Position numbers and translations under genes: made by a program
In this document: positions 1 to 13,800 of the stretch, piece by piece
Layout: every line of letters starts with the position of its first letter
Numbering within the stretch: position 1 is the first letter of the stretch
Source of the DNA: Malurus cyaneus samueli
Lineage: Eukaryota; Chordata; Aves; Passeriformes; Maluridae
Reading direction: 5' to 3'
Assembly: GCA_009741485.1 (NCBI GenBank)
Contig: CM019218.1
Span: 42,764,681 to 42,828,680, forward strand
Length of the DNA: 64,000 bases
The notes under the pieces: generated by a model
What the model was told of the DNA's origin: nothing
The model's database searches: none
Seen by the model: the letters and a program-made list of their open reading frames with translations, nothing else

Positions 1-527
1 TTTCCTCTAGTCTGGCTACTTTATGAAAATAAGGCTAGTAAGACCTGTGCTTCAACAGTAATAAGAATCCTTTAGTCTGCAGCAGTAATATCCAATGCTT
101 GTGTTATACAAAGTCCCCTCTTCTTGCTGGATTGTGAGAATTCTTTCCTGGATGATCTGCTGCATTGAATTTCTTCTTCTCATGCTTCTCTTGTATAGTA
201 AGACAGTTTGTGTTCAGGCTTAATTTTAATACAACTCTCTTATTTTAGATGTACTATCCAAGCATGAGACAAAGCTAATACAAAAAATAGCATAAAATGC
301 TCTGCAAGCATGGCAGTATCATGTTGTTGAAAATTCTGTTGGATTCTGCAGGTGTGTAATTAGTCTAGCTGCTAGACAAATAAAAGTTTTCTTAATGCAG
401 GGCTTGGTAATGGGAAAAAACATAGTTTTTATTTATATTAAAAACCAGTTGAATTGAAAGTTGTTAATGGGCAGTATTGTTTTCTGATGAAAAATTGAAC
501 ATGTCAATTTGTTTTGTTTTTTTTTAG
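1..527 (+). other. AP2A2: AP2A2 intron (3' part)
   Basis: The sequence before the first visible AP2A2 exon is intronic. It ends in a T-rich tract and an AG at 526-527. No other coding or repeat feature is seen here. The earlier AP2A2 exons, coding for about the first 200 residues, lie to the left of the window. Confidence 0.8.
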
Positions 528-3500
528 GGTGTGGTTACTGCCGCTACAAGTCTGATCACCACTTTGGCACAGAAGAACCCGGAAGAGTTTAAGACTTCGG
601 TCTCCTTGGCAGTGTCTAGATTAAGCAGAGTGAGTGCAATGATGACCCTGATAGTACTTCACTGTTGATTAATTTACTCAGCTTTCTAGATCACATTAGC
701 TTCCTGTTCAGCTTTCTAGGGTCAGATTAATTTACTGTACCATTAAATGTGAAGATGATTCAGTGTCACTTCATGTAGGTGTTTGTGGTAACCTCTTTTA
801 ATGCTCACTGCTTACCAGGATAAAAAGCTGTATTGGCTTGCCCAAACTTTCTTGGTTTAATCCCTGCTATGCTCTAACTAGTAATCCTTACTTTATTACT
901 AGAGTGCCAAAGAATATTTGGATCAAAGACTGGTTCTCTGGACTTCTGCACAAAACTCCAAAAAATAACTGTAGCTTTAACTTTACCTAAGCTTCCTACA
1001 AGATGAATTGCCTTCCTTTTCTTTCTTTTGAGCTGTTGCTAAGTCAATAATCATAAGCATCTGATATTCTGTAAATGGGTGTATGGGGTTAAGCAGGGGC
1101 TGAGAGTGCAGGGAGAAATGGAGGGACATGTCTGTTAAGTTAACATTTCTATGCCAGAAAACTGATGTTACTCTTTTCTTTATTTACCTTCTGGAAAGTG
1201 TGTAAGACAAGGGGGGCTGCTACTTCACAAATGTATGTTAGACCCTGTTTTATGCAGTCTGATACCCAAATTACTTGTACTTCACAGAAATTTAATTTCT
1301 TTTCAAATACGAAGATATTTTCTAAAACTTAAAAGTAAGGCAGTGCCGATGGAAGTACAAGACTGTTTTGTAATGGAGCAACAAGAATTAGGTAGAATTA
1401 TTTTGACCAAAGCCAGTGCCAAACTCATGGTTACCCTAGAATAAAAAGGGAAGAAGAAATTTATGGAGAGGGGTGACCCAGTGTGATCCTTATCACATTT
1501 TGTTATGCATATAAACGTCTTCTGTGAATGAGATCTCTTTTGCTTTGGTGTATGGATATTACTGAAGGTGATAGTTGGTCCTTCTGCTTTAGGTCAGTCT
1601 GTCGTAGCATCTTGTACTTGAATTCCAGTCTCACCTATCAGCAGTCACTGTTGGCTGAATCTGTGAATTGCTGGAACAGAGGAAGTCAAGCTTCTAGTTA
1701 AATATTTTGATGTTACAGGATGGTTGTCTTCATTCTTTAAAAATCGAGCAGGCTTTCAGCAAGAGACTTGCTAGACCACTTTATCTGAAAAACTGAATTT
1801 CTCTTACTAGCATTTACTCTGCTGTGCTCAAAGTATGGCAGCTTGCACCTAATTAATCCACTGAACTAGACATAGCTAGTGACACATTTTTTTAAGCTTC
1901 TGTCAGAGGTGACCTACAAGTGTTCTTCGGGTCCTTTTCATGATTGCAGATCAATTAACTCCAGTAGTTGACATGCTGTCTGTTTTACAGATTGTAACTT
2001 CTGCATCAACAGACCTTCAGGACTACACATACTACTTCGTTCCTGCTCCCTGGCTGTCTGTGAAGCTTCTGAGGCTATTACAGTGTTATCCACCTCCAGG
2101 TAATGCACAAATCATAGCATTGATCATCTCTCTTATGCACTGCGCTGGCTCCAGAGAGCTACTGCACTGCAGTGTTGGAGTGCAAGCATGTTGTCTTAAG
2201 GCAGAGTTTGTACTCTTGAGTGTTTCTGATAGCTCTAAGCTGTTTGGTCTTTTGAATTATGTTGTATTTAATTTTAACAAAATGTCTAACCAGTGTGCAT
2301 CTTACAAATCAGTGGCAGCTGCCATTTTAAACATTCATTAATATTATCAACTGTATTAAAGCCCTGAGGTATATTGTAGTGCAGATTGTGTTTGGCTTTT
2401 GTTCTGATGCAGATAGAACTGTGGCTTGGAATTCTTTGCGCATGTGTCTGATGGAGAGTGTAAATGTTTTTAATGTCTCAGAGTAGTTCAGTTCATTTAG
2501 ATTTAGCCAGAGGAAAACCTAAGGTAGGGAATAGGGTTTGGAGCAAAATGAAGTTGTCCAACGGCTTGTTCTTCTCCAGAAGACCCTGCGGTACGTGGCC
2601 GTCTGACAGAATGCCTGGAAACCATCCTCAACAAAGCACAGGAGCCACCAAAGTCAAAGAAAGTGCAACACTCAAATGCGAAGAATGCTGTCCTGTTTGA
2701 GGCAATAAGCTTAATAATACATCATGACAGGTGAGCTGGGACAACACTTCCGTTATCAGAGGGGTTTTTGAAATGAAAAGCTGGGGCTTAGTCTTGAACA
2801 GTCAGTCAGATTTTAATGGGGGAGGGAGTGGATAGGAACAGAATATCAAGTTGCTTGCTAGATTGGAACACAACCACCACAGCAATGCAATTGAACAGTG
2901 TTAATGAACTGTTGCTTTGGTGTTTTGCTGCTTCTTTATTTGATGTTTTGTATTGACCCCACTGCTCTAATCCAACAGAGATTATTTGCTCACAGTTACC
3001 TGAATTTGCATTTCACTAGCAAAGCATTCTAGTGAACACTTTGAGGCATTTTAAGAAATTTCCACTGCAGAAATAGTATTCTGTATTGAGTGTTCTCAAA
3101 CCTGTTGCTTTTAACCCTTTCACTTTCTCTCCTGTTCTGTGCAGTGAGCCAAACCTACTAGTCCGTGCCTGTAACCAGCTAGGTCAGTTCTTGCAGCACC
3201 GAGAAACTAATTTGCGTTACCTAGCACTGGAAAGCATGTGCACGCTTGCCAGCTCTGAATTCTCACATGAGGCTGTGAAAACACACATAGAAACAGTTAT
3301 CAATGCACTGAAGGTAAATATTGAAGTGTGTGGTTTGAGTGTTGTCTTCTACCCTGCCTCAATGCCCTCTCCCCTACTGCCCAAAGCTCCCCATTCCCAA
3401 TTAAGCTAATAATTGTTAGAGACCAAATGAATTATTAGTTGAAGTCTACTTTATTTTTTTTTCCTCAATATAGCAAAATCTTGCTATGCTGGCAGTTACA

Positions 3501-6500
3501 AAGGTCAGCTTTTGTTGATTTCTGCACCTTGCTGGTAAATCTGATACTTGGAGTTGTGTCCCCTGTAGCACTGGTATCTGCTCGAGTGCAGACTGAAGAT
3601 AAATAATTGTTTAAAAATGTGGAATTTCAAAACTGAGAATGCTGGGAAGACAGTTTTATTACCATCTTGCTGGTAGTGGACACTGTTCCTTTACTGTAGT
3701 AGCTGATGGAGAGTGGTAGAGCAGATCAGCTTCCACTGCAGAGTTATAAAGGCCAGAAACCAGAAATACATGTTCCCAGGCTGTATTTATGTGATGAAGC
3801 ATAAGTCAGAAGAGTAAGACTGATTTGCATGTAAATATACTTGCACACTTGGATGTTTAATTATTGTTTTCCTCCAAGCTCGTGCTGTAGCATATTTATA
3901 CATTTGTCTAAGTTCAAAGTATGTATCAGTTCTAGTTGGACTTCAGTTGTTACAGGGCATGCCCAACACTAAACCTGCAGGTAGCTAAATTCTCATTGTC
4001 CTGGTAACAACTTAACTGTTTGAGCCAGTTTTTGGTGTATTTATGGCCTCTGGTACAGTTACTTCAGTGCACAGTGGCCCACAAATTCGATCACCCTACT
4101 TCGTGTTATGCTGAAGTGTTCCGTACGAACTCCTCCATCCTTTCAGCACCTGCACATATTTGAATAAGTATGCTACAGAAACAAATCCTGATGATTTGAA
4201 TTTTTGTGATATTTAAAAGCAGGAAGCTGAGTGTCCACTGACCTCTTCCTAGGTGACTGAAAGTGAGCAATAGCCTACGAAACTCATAGCTTATATAAAG
4301 GGTATATCTGAGTTCATTCTGTGTCTGAAATATTATGCAAATGCATTTGCTTTAAATTTGACTGTGTATTGTAGTAAGTTTTATCTCTTAAATTGCATGT
4401 ACTTTCTAAATTAATATGAAATCATCTTGACCTATGACTGTGTGTCTTTTTGCAGACTGAAAGAGATGTAAGTGTACGACAAAGAGCTGTAGATCTCCTG
4501 TATGCAATGTGTGACCGAAGCAATGCCCAGCAGATTGTGGCTGAAATGCTCAATTACCTGGAGACTGCTGATTATTCCATTAGAGAAGAAATTGTAAGCT
4601 ATTGGTGTTTTTCTTATTTGTTTCGTAGCTGGTTTTGGTACCATGAGTGTCATGTTATTGATTGGGATGCTGCATAGTCTGTGATAGAGACTGCTTTTCA
4701 TTGTAGTTTAAAAATAATACAGGAGAAAACTAATGAAACAAACAAAAAATCCCTAAGATTGTAGTCTAATAGCAAAGAATTTAGGTTAAACTAATCTAGG
4801 GGGCAGGGGGGAGCTTCGAATTTTACGAATTTTAAAAACTGTCCTTGGTCTTGGGACAGTGCATACTGAAAGCAAAGTGAGTTTTATCGGTGCTTGAGCA
4901 AACACATTCTCCAGATCTGAGGGTTAGGTCCTATTCTAGTCAATTGTCCAATAGCTTCAAAAACTAGTGTGGTAAATGCTTATTTGTAGGTAGAACTTCA
5001 TACTGTATATACTCTGAGTATGTTCAGTCTAAGGGTTCCCCAAAACAATACCTTGTAATCACCTAAGAGGCCTGATATCTGTCTGCTTCCTACCAGCAGG
5101 ATAAAAATGCAAAAGTAGAAATATTCAACTTAGACCTTTTTAGGATGGTAGACAAAACGTGTACTTGCAGTAGTTACTTAGCTTGGTTAGGTGCTGAAAT
5201 TTTTTGGTTGGAGAAGTGAATGTGGAATGCAGTGCTAGTTGATTTACCTCTTGTACTGTCTGCTTGCGGCTGACAATGTCCCCTGGCTTTGCAGATAATG
5301 TGAACTTCATTATGTTCCCTTATATTCCCTGTTCTTTCAAGAGTAGTAAATGCAACTGATAATAAATTATGGGGGGTCTTCCCTAAAGCTAATTGTTTGC
5401 TTTAAGATGCAAGAATCTGAGTATGACCTGAAAAAGTCAGCTATGTTTTGGTGACCCTGTTTGCCTCTGCTATCTTGAGTTGCCACCTCTTACCTTTTTC
5501 TGAGAGGTTTACAATTTCCAATTTGATCCTATCTTACTGGTGGTTTAGATGATGTTTTTATAGCCAACAAAAAATGTTCTGTTAATTGCTCTTGATCACT
5601 TAGGTACACAATTGAAAAGCTACAAAGATACAACATATTTGAATGCATTATGGGGAAAGCAATATGTGCCTGGAACTGTTGTATTCTGGCACAGTGTTTC
5701 AAAGTTCACCTTTAACCTTTGCTGTGGGAACAAGTGAACAAGCTTATGCATCTGAAACTGAGGCTTCTGGGCCAGTGTGGGGTATCACTAGGTGTATACA
5801 GCCCATAGTCAGAGCTAGCCAACCTTCTGTGTTCACTTTTGTGTGCTCAGGTTCTGAAAGTTGCAATTCTAGCTGAGAAGTATGCAGTGGATTACACCTG
5901 GTATGTGGATACAATCCTGAATCTGATTCGCATTGCTGGTGACTATGTCAGTGAAGAAGTGTGGTATCGAGTTATTCAGATTGTCATCAACAGGGATGAT
6001 GTGCAAGGATATGCAGCAAAGACTGTTTTTGAGGTGAGAATAACTATTATCAATTCATTTTCAAAATGAGCTAAGAATTAAATAAACACTACATGATGTA
6101 ACAGGGGAAACTTAAGGAGATCTCTCTGTCCTCAGAAGTCCACAGTGCTGCTAGAGGGGCATAAGAGGGCTCTTAAGCAAGTAATACCCCCATTACAAGT
6201 CAAAGTCATACCAACTATCATGTTTTTCTCATAAGTGCTCTGTAGTGGCTAGACCCATGGTCTGCTCCTGCAGGAAAGTAGATGAGAAAACTGGGAATGG
6301 AAGTGACATAAAAGATATTTTTTTTCATATATTCCATATCAATGACTATTAATATGTTCTTACAGGCCCTTCAAGCTCCAGCATGCCACGAGAATCTTGT
6401 AAAAGTAGGTGGCTACATATTGGGAGAATTTGGAAATCTGATTGCAGGTGATCCAAGATCAAGGTAAAGCACCCTCTGAAATACTGAATTGCAGTAGTAA

Positions 6501-7853
6501 TGCTTTCTGTAAAGAATTTAATGTCTGATGTTCCTAAAGTCTAGTTATCAAATGATTCAGCTCTTGCTAATAATGTATTAATAAGGATTATCATGTCTAC
6601 AAAAACTAAACAAATTATTTTTCTTCCATCTTTTAAGTCCCCTCATCCAGTTCAACTTGCTACATTCCAAGTTTCATCTGTGTAGTGTTCCTACCCGAGC
6701 TCTGCTTCTGTCTACCTACATCAAGTTTGTGAACCTGTTTCCAGAAATCAAAACTACAATTCAAGATGTGCTGCGCAGCGACAGTCAGCTAAAGAATGCT
6801 GATGTTGAGCTGCAGCAGAGAGCTGTTGAGTATTTGAGGCTCAGTACTATTGCTAGTACTGATATATTGGTAGGTATAAAGATTATTTTCTTTATTATGC
6901 AGTACTCTTCTGCCAGCAAGTTAACTCCACTAAACCTTACCTGACTGTTCAGAAATCTCAGTGCAGGTTTAAGGATTGCAATGTGGGCGCTGGTTTATTT
7001 AGTCTCCCTAAATCTGCTGTAGTCATCTTGAATTTAGAGCTAAATTCCAAGTTGTTATTGTTGTAGTGGGACAAGTGACCATTAAAGCATGTTAATCTGG
7101 AGCTGAGAAGCCAGGGAAGACTGACATAATACAGGGTCCTAGAGAATTTAGATATCAAAAGGCTGGGGCTTTCTTTAAGGACTTAATTGATGTTGGGCAG
7201 GAAAAGTGTTATTTTTTGTCTCTTAAAGTTCAGTGATTTAACCTGGTGCTCTCAGGTCTGGAAAGAGCATGGCACATTTAGTTTTGACATCTAATGAATG
7301 CTTAGGTTTGAGTAGAAACTTCAGTATTCTCTGTGGTTTAAGTCTAGGTCTGCCTGTCTTAAGGACCCTTAGGTCTGCTATCATCTAATTATTTAAATTT
7401 TCTTTTTTTATTTAATATCACTGTTTCAGAGACGTGATATGCTCCTTTTTCTTAACCAAGTGCTTTGGAAGGACTCCAGAAAGTTTTAAAGATTTTTTTT
7501 CTTTCAAAAAAGCGATCAATTCCTCACTACAATAAACTGCATAGTAATTTTTAATTTTCTGTGTGGGTAACTTCTGCTTTTCTTTATGCAATCTATAAGG
7601 GCGTATCACTTTAAAGACTCAGAAGCTGGTTTGGCATTTTCTCTAAGTTTAACTAATACTGTTTTTTACTTATGGTAAGGCTACAGTGTTGGAAGAAATG
7701 CCTCCCTTTCCAGAGAGGGAGTCTTCTATTTTGGCTAAACTGAAGAAGAAGAAAGGCCCAGGCACAGTTACTGACTTGGAAGAAATCAAAAAGGAGAGGA
7801 GCTCTGATATGAACGGAAGTGCTGAACCTGCCTCTGTCAATGCCAGTGTTGTT
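528..7853 (+). CDS. AP2A2: AP2A2 trunk (armadillo-like) exons
   Basis: Nine exons code for most of the helical solenoid trunk, which binds the sigma, beta and mu subunits and phosphoinositides. Recognisable stretches are [12 protein letters not shown], spanning the 2099/2580 junction, [16 protein letters not shown] in 3145-3313, [20 protein letters not shown] in 4456-4593, [20 protein letters not shown] across 6463/6638, and [20 protein letters not shown] in 7680-7853. All introns here are GT-AG. The last exon runs into the low-complexity start of the hinge ([20 protein letters not shown]). No truncation or frameshift is present. Confidence 0.95.
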
Positions 7854-10800
7854 GTGAGTTTAAAAGCTGTTATTTCACTAATTTAGATGGTGTGCAAGTG
7901 AGGAAAGAATGGTTTCCTAAAAGTAGTTCTTTGGGGGTTTAAAACCTCCCATCTGATACTTAAGGCTATGGCTATGTATGTTTGCTATAAAGCTATGGAA
8001 TGTACAGCTGCTTTTCCCTCATTGCATGCCTGGATGCAATTTCCTTTTGGAAATCCTATGTCAATGGAGACAAACTATCTGCAACCTAAAAGAATCCCTT
8101 TTACATTGTTATTTGAAAACTATTGCTGTGAATTTGTTGGTGATTGCACTGAAGATGAGATTATCAAGTTAACTTATATAGAAGGAGTTGGTTGAGTTTC
8201 AAAGTATCAGCTGTATTTCTGCTTTGTCTAACGTTATTTTGCATCTTGATTTAGGTTTTTACTGTTTGTAATAGAAGGGGACAACTTTTGACTTCACAGG
8301 GATGTCTTAATATAAACTGTTACTTTTTTTTTGACAGTAGTATTTGAGTTCAGTAATGCTAGACAAGGCCATAGGTTTTTTTTTCTTCTGAGCTGAAACA
8401 TCTCATTTTATTATCAGTTAAAGCTGGTAGGATCATTTTTTCCTATAATGTAATTGTTCTTTCTGGTTTAATGCCTACAATAACTTGCAATTACATTAAA
8501 GATATATTAGAAGATTACCTAGAGAAGGGAATAGTGTAGCACACTCCCTCCCAGTTTGTTAAAGCATAATACTTTACTACTTAGTCACTGTAGTATATAA
8601 GAGTAGATACTCCAAGTGAAACAGTTTTGACTGGACACAAATTTCTTTCCAGCAGAAAAGTTTCCAGATTTTCTTCAAATGCAAAATTGAGGTGACTGGC
8701 AGTTAATATTGCATTATGCTTTAGGAGCTTCACTTTATGGGTTGCAACTGTATAGCAGACTGCACAGTGTTGCCTTCATGTGTGGCTTTAGTGTAACTCT
8801 GGTTTAAATGCCAAAAATGTTAGAAATTTGAGGTCCAACTTTTGTTTGTTTTTAGTAGTTCCTAATGATTGGCTTCTGAAAGTCTTTTGCCAGGGAATTT
8901 TTCATTATACGGTATGGAGTATATGATAACTTTAAGCTGGCTTACAAAAACAAGATTTCAGATTCATCCAGATGCATCTCATGACTCATGCTCAGATTAT
9001 CTGGCATATTGTGAGCCATAATGTCTAATACATGACCATTTTGATTAACAGCCTATGCTCTGTTCTTGCATGTGACTTGGGCACATAGATGCAGCCTCTG
9101 TTGCATGGTTCTGTGTTCTGGCTGCTTGATTTGCTATATTTGAGGAAAAAAAAACTAAATATCTTGCCTCTTCCTCTAGTGTTTGCAGCTTGAACTGGCT
9201 ACAGGCTCTGCTTTTTTTGCTTGTTTGGCTTACATTCTTTCTAAGGTTTGCCAAGCTTCAGAAATCCAGGAATAAACTGATAGTCAATTTTAAAGATGCT
9301 GTGATGACTTTTGATTTAGGTTTGTGTAAAAGCCCACTTGTTTGCTTGATTGATTCTTCATGAAAGAAAAGCAACACAATTTTATTCCCTACAGTACTTA
9401 ATTGCTTTTTAAACTGAGGGGAAAAGGGAGGGGAGAAAAACTGTCTTTTTTGTCACGTTTCTTCTGCAGAATCAGATCCTAGACAGATGAATTTCAGTTT
9501 TGTTTTTATTTAATGATTAGATGGACATGACTCTCTTCTAAGGAAAAAAGAAAACCACACCTGTAAATGACCATAAGTTGAAATTCAGCGCGGTAACTGC
9601 ACTTGTGAACCCTTTTACATCCACTGAAACCTTGATTTGGGGTGGGGAGAGGCACATTGCCACAGCTAGTTGTCTATGCAAACGAGACAGCTTTGTTGTA
9701 GTTTTGTTGCAGTGTAACACCAAAGTGTCTTGTCTTCCTTAGTCTACTCCTTCTCCATCGGCGGATCTGCTGGGTCTGGGTGCTGCCCCTGTCACCAATT
9801 CAGCTCCCCCACCTTCCTCTAGTGGTAGCCTGCTCGTGGATGTGTTTTCAGATTCAGCTTCTGCAGTTGCACCACTTGCTCCTGGTTCTGATGACAACTT
9901 TGCGAGGTAATTAAGTCACTCTGAGAGGAATATGAAGGAGACTTTGTCTGTTAAAACTGGATTGAAGGAAAAACATACTTAACTTTTGGGTTTGTTCCAG
10001 CATATTGAGTGCATTCCTGGGTATTAGTTGTGCAGCAAGAGAGGTGTTCTTGGGTGCTCTGCTGGACGTGCTGTCGTTATTGAATATCTTGTTCTAATGG
10101 AAAAACTGAGTCTCTAGTAACCAACCTGGGGATATTTGCCACACAGTAGTATCTGGTTATCATGCTGGTTTTGCTTTGTTAAATTAAGCTGCTTTGTGCA
10201 TCTCCATACATCTTGAAGTGGGGGTTATCTGTCCTGATATGAATATATTTTTCTTGTTTTATTTTCATTAAGTATTCTTGTGTCTCTCCACTTACGGCAA
10301 GCTGATACTAAAACAGTGAGATGGATTGTATTCAAAGATACTGCTTCCCAGAATTTAAAGATACACTTCAATTGTTCTGCTACTGTCTGACAAAAGGGTG
10401 GAAAAAGAGAGATAAAGAACAAATGCTTTTCTTTTTTTTTTAAAGGGGATTTGATACTACAATTACATTAGGAAGTGTAGTGTAGGTACAATGTGTTTTT
10501 AACCCCATTAGTGTGAAAAGCCACTGTGGCTACTCTCAAATGTTATTTAGCTAAAATTTTGCTAATAAATGATACAAAAATGACAGAATGTCTTTAAAAT
10601 CAGTTGTCTTACTGGGCAGGAATGTATTACTGTTATCAAGGACTAAATCTTGGATGAACAAATTTGCAGTGCATCTTATTATAAAAGACATAATTAAGGA
10701 AACCAATGTGCCTGGATCACTGACACTTTCATCAGAATTTTATACCAGGCAATGCATTGTTGCAGGTTTGCAGTGGTTAATACTTGATCCTCTCTTGGAA

Positions 10801-13800
10801 GGTGAGAAGTGATACTTGATTATATAACACAAAACTAAGACTTTAGGAAGCTACACAAGCTTGTTGACATTTTTTTGGTAAGAGAGTAGAAAAAGGGAAC
10901 CAATACTGGTAGCTTCATAAGCAAATGTTACCTAAAGAGTTTTCTCTTTCTGCAGAAGAAAGAATAGCAATGCTCCTTGGTCTGTCTGTAGATGATGAAA
11001 TGCTTCTCTGATGATACTGAGAAGTTGATTTTTAGCTTTCTGCCTCTCTTTAGTGCTGTTGTCTTCTTTTTTTTTTTGTTTCTAATCTGTTACTTGGTAA
11101 GTCATTCTCTGTGTGCCTTGTGTACTCTTTCCTATGCTTAATATTTGTGTGTTTTAAGGAAATGATTGTGCAATTAGAAGGGTCCCTAAGGTTGATGAGG
11201 CCTCTGCTTTTAAGCACACCTTTGTAGTAGTTAATGTGCAGTTATATTTATGATTTTGAACTTAAACATTTCTGCTGTCACAATAAAACACCTGAAAGGA
11301 CTTGGTTCTGTAAGAGGTCTACATTTAAGCTACTGAACACCTTCAGCTGTCTCCTGTCTTCGTGAAGGATAGCTGTTTTCTAACAGTCGGGGTGGGATGC
11401 GGGAGAGAAGTGGGGGAGAACATTGCCTAATGCCTAAAACCTTTCTAGGTGTACTGAGCTAGGGCAGCTAATCAATTTCTCATGCATTAAGCTCAGCAGT
11501 GCCTTTTTTGAGGAAGGAGGTAAAAGAAGTAACTAAGCTCTAAGCTGTCTTTACTAACTCCTGCTGTCTCTGTCGCTACTGCCTTTCTTCCTTTGTGCTG
11601 CCTGAACTAGCCCTGACCTGGCTTCATCTGAGGTAGTTTCTGAGGAACCAGCTGATACTGTGCATGATGCTGATGAGCTTTTTCACAAGTAAGCAATACT
11701 AAAACCTTGCGAGGCTGGGCAATTTCCAGAATATAGTTATAAAGCAAAACTATATTGTTCATTAACTTAATACCAGCAAAACTTAGAGAAACATGTACTG
11801 TCAGACTTGTGACTAGAACACTTCTGTGGATGCTGTGGATTTTGTGACAGGCTCATGAATACACAAGTTAGAGTTGCCTTTACAAGTCAGTGCTATCACA
11901 CACTGCTCTAAAATGAGGCAAACCCAGTTGTATATTTTTTGCCACTATTTGGAAATAAAGAAAAACAGAGTATTTGTCAAAAGTATTGATATTTGGGAGT
12001 ATATTCTAAGTGCCTTGTATGCAAAAGGCAGATGTTTGCTGACCACCTCTTCTACTTTTAAGAGAAGGGTGATAGGACTGAAATCACTGGAGAATGGGCT
12101 TCCTCTTTCAAAATGGAAAAAGTACATCTCTCAGTTGACTTAGGTGATACCAAAATGATAAGACACGGAGGGTTTTTTCTTTCAGGTTTAAAAAGTCAAA
12201 GCTCAAACTTTTCAATTCTGCACCAACCTAATGAGTTTCAGAAGTTCTCAAGACTAATAAGGAAAATCCTAATCTGTTGCCTGGTCCTTTATTAGTGTGT
12301 GTGTGTATAGCAATATTGTGGTTTCCTTCATAGTTTCTCTGACATCCTATGAAATAAAAATGTCAGTTCTTTTAGTGTCCTGCAAGTGGTGGTTCTGGTT
12401 GTAAAACTGTCTTTTCTAACTCTGCAGTTTTCTGCAAAGGCCTCTCTCACAGATTGATGCATTCTAGGTTAACCGCAATCTTCATCCTCTGTGTAAACCC
12501 TGAATTTTGTGGTTCTAAATATTGTTTATTGTGGCTCAATTTAAAACATGTTTTCCTTCTCTTCCCCTAGGTTTGTGTGTAAAAATAATGGAGTCTTATT
12601 TGAAAATCAGTTGCTGCAAATTGGCTTGAAGTCTGAATTTCGACAGAACCTGGGTAAGGTCTTTTGGGTGTGGTTGGCTGTCCGCATTATCAGTCACAAT
12701 GCCAGCATGATATTCCAGATAGGACTCACTTTTCAGCTACTGAAGAGGGAAACAGCATTATATGCTTAAGCTCTTTTACACCTCCCACTGTTGTGCATTC
12801 TGGCTTTTGTGTGGGCTCTTGTTTCCTTAAATTTTTGGTAGCTGAGATGAAACAGGAGTGTTAAGCTCCAGCACTCCAGCTTTTACTGCCTGGTTGCATG
12901 ACTGGTACAGTCAGGTTTATAAAGGACCAATCTTCTCAAAATTTATGTCTTACATTATAGCTTATTGTAATGATATGAGACACAATGCATTTCCGATCAG
13001 ATTTAACTGGAAACATCTAGGAAAGGGATGGGAATTGAACACAGACCAGCAAAAAAGTTGCTTGCTTCTCCCTTTCTGTAAAACTCTTGGTGGCATTGTA
13101 GCTTCTTAGCATGAAAAGTAAAATTCTCCAGCAAACTGAAAGATTTCCACTGATTATTTAACTGCCTTTGTGACAGCTGCTGTAGGAGAGGTTTGATGGT
13201 TTGGTTAAATTCACTGCATTTTGAACTGTAAATGTTTTGGTGAGATAAACCATGTAAACTATGTTTTGTTCTTAAAAGTGATTTTAAAGAAAGGTGGAAA
13301 GACCATATATTAGGGAATTGAGGCATGAGTAGTTCAATATGATTACATGTACCTAAAAATTCTGATGTCTCATTCTTCTCTTTCCAGGACGTATGTTCAT
13401 ATTCTATGGTAATAAGACATCAACACAGTTCTTGAATTTTACTCCAACAGTAATCTGCTCAGATGACCTTCAGTCAAATATCCTTAAATATAGTAGCATG
13501 TGTCCGTTCTTACTAGGTTTTTGTGGTTTATCTTGCACAAAATAATAATAAATCCATTGGATCAAGGCACAGTGTCCTTCAACATGAAGAAATGAGGAAA
13601 CTTGCTGATAGCTCTCTAAAGTTCTTTTAGAAAGAAGTCTTAAGCTGGGATGGAAGATTCTTTCCTTAAAACTCTGTTTATAAACACAAATTTTACTCCT
13701 AAAATAAGGAGAAATTAAGCTGAATAAATATGTAATGAAACTGTATCTTTCTCCACTGACATGAAGTAAGCAGAGGTAGAGATGTGTCCTTCAGGTACTG

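Noticed and set aside
10956..11010. Exon-like segment after a TTTCTCTTTCTGCAG tract in the AP2A2 hinge intron
   Set aside because: In the phase set by the preceding exon it hits a stop within 14 codons and no suitable donor follows. It has no family resemblance.
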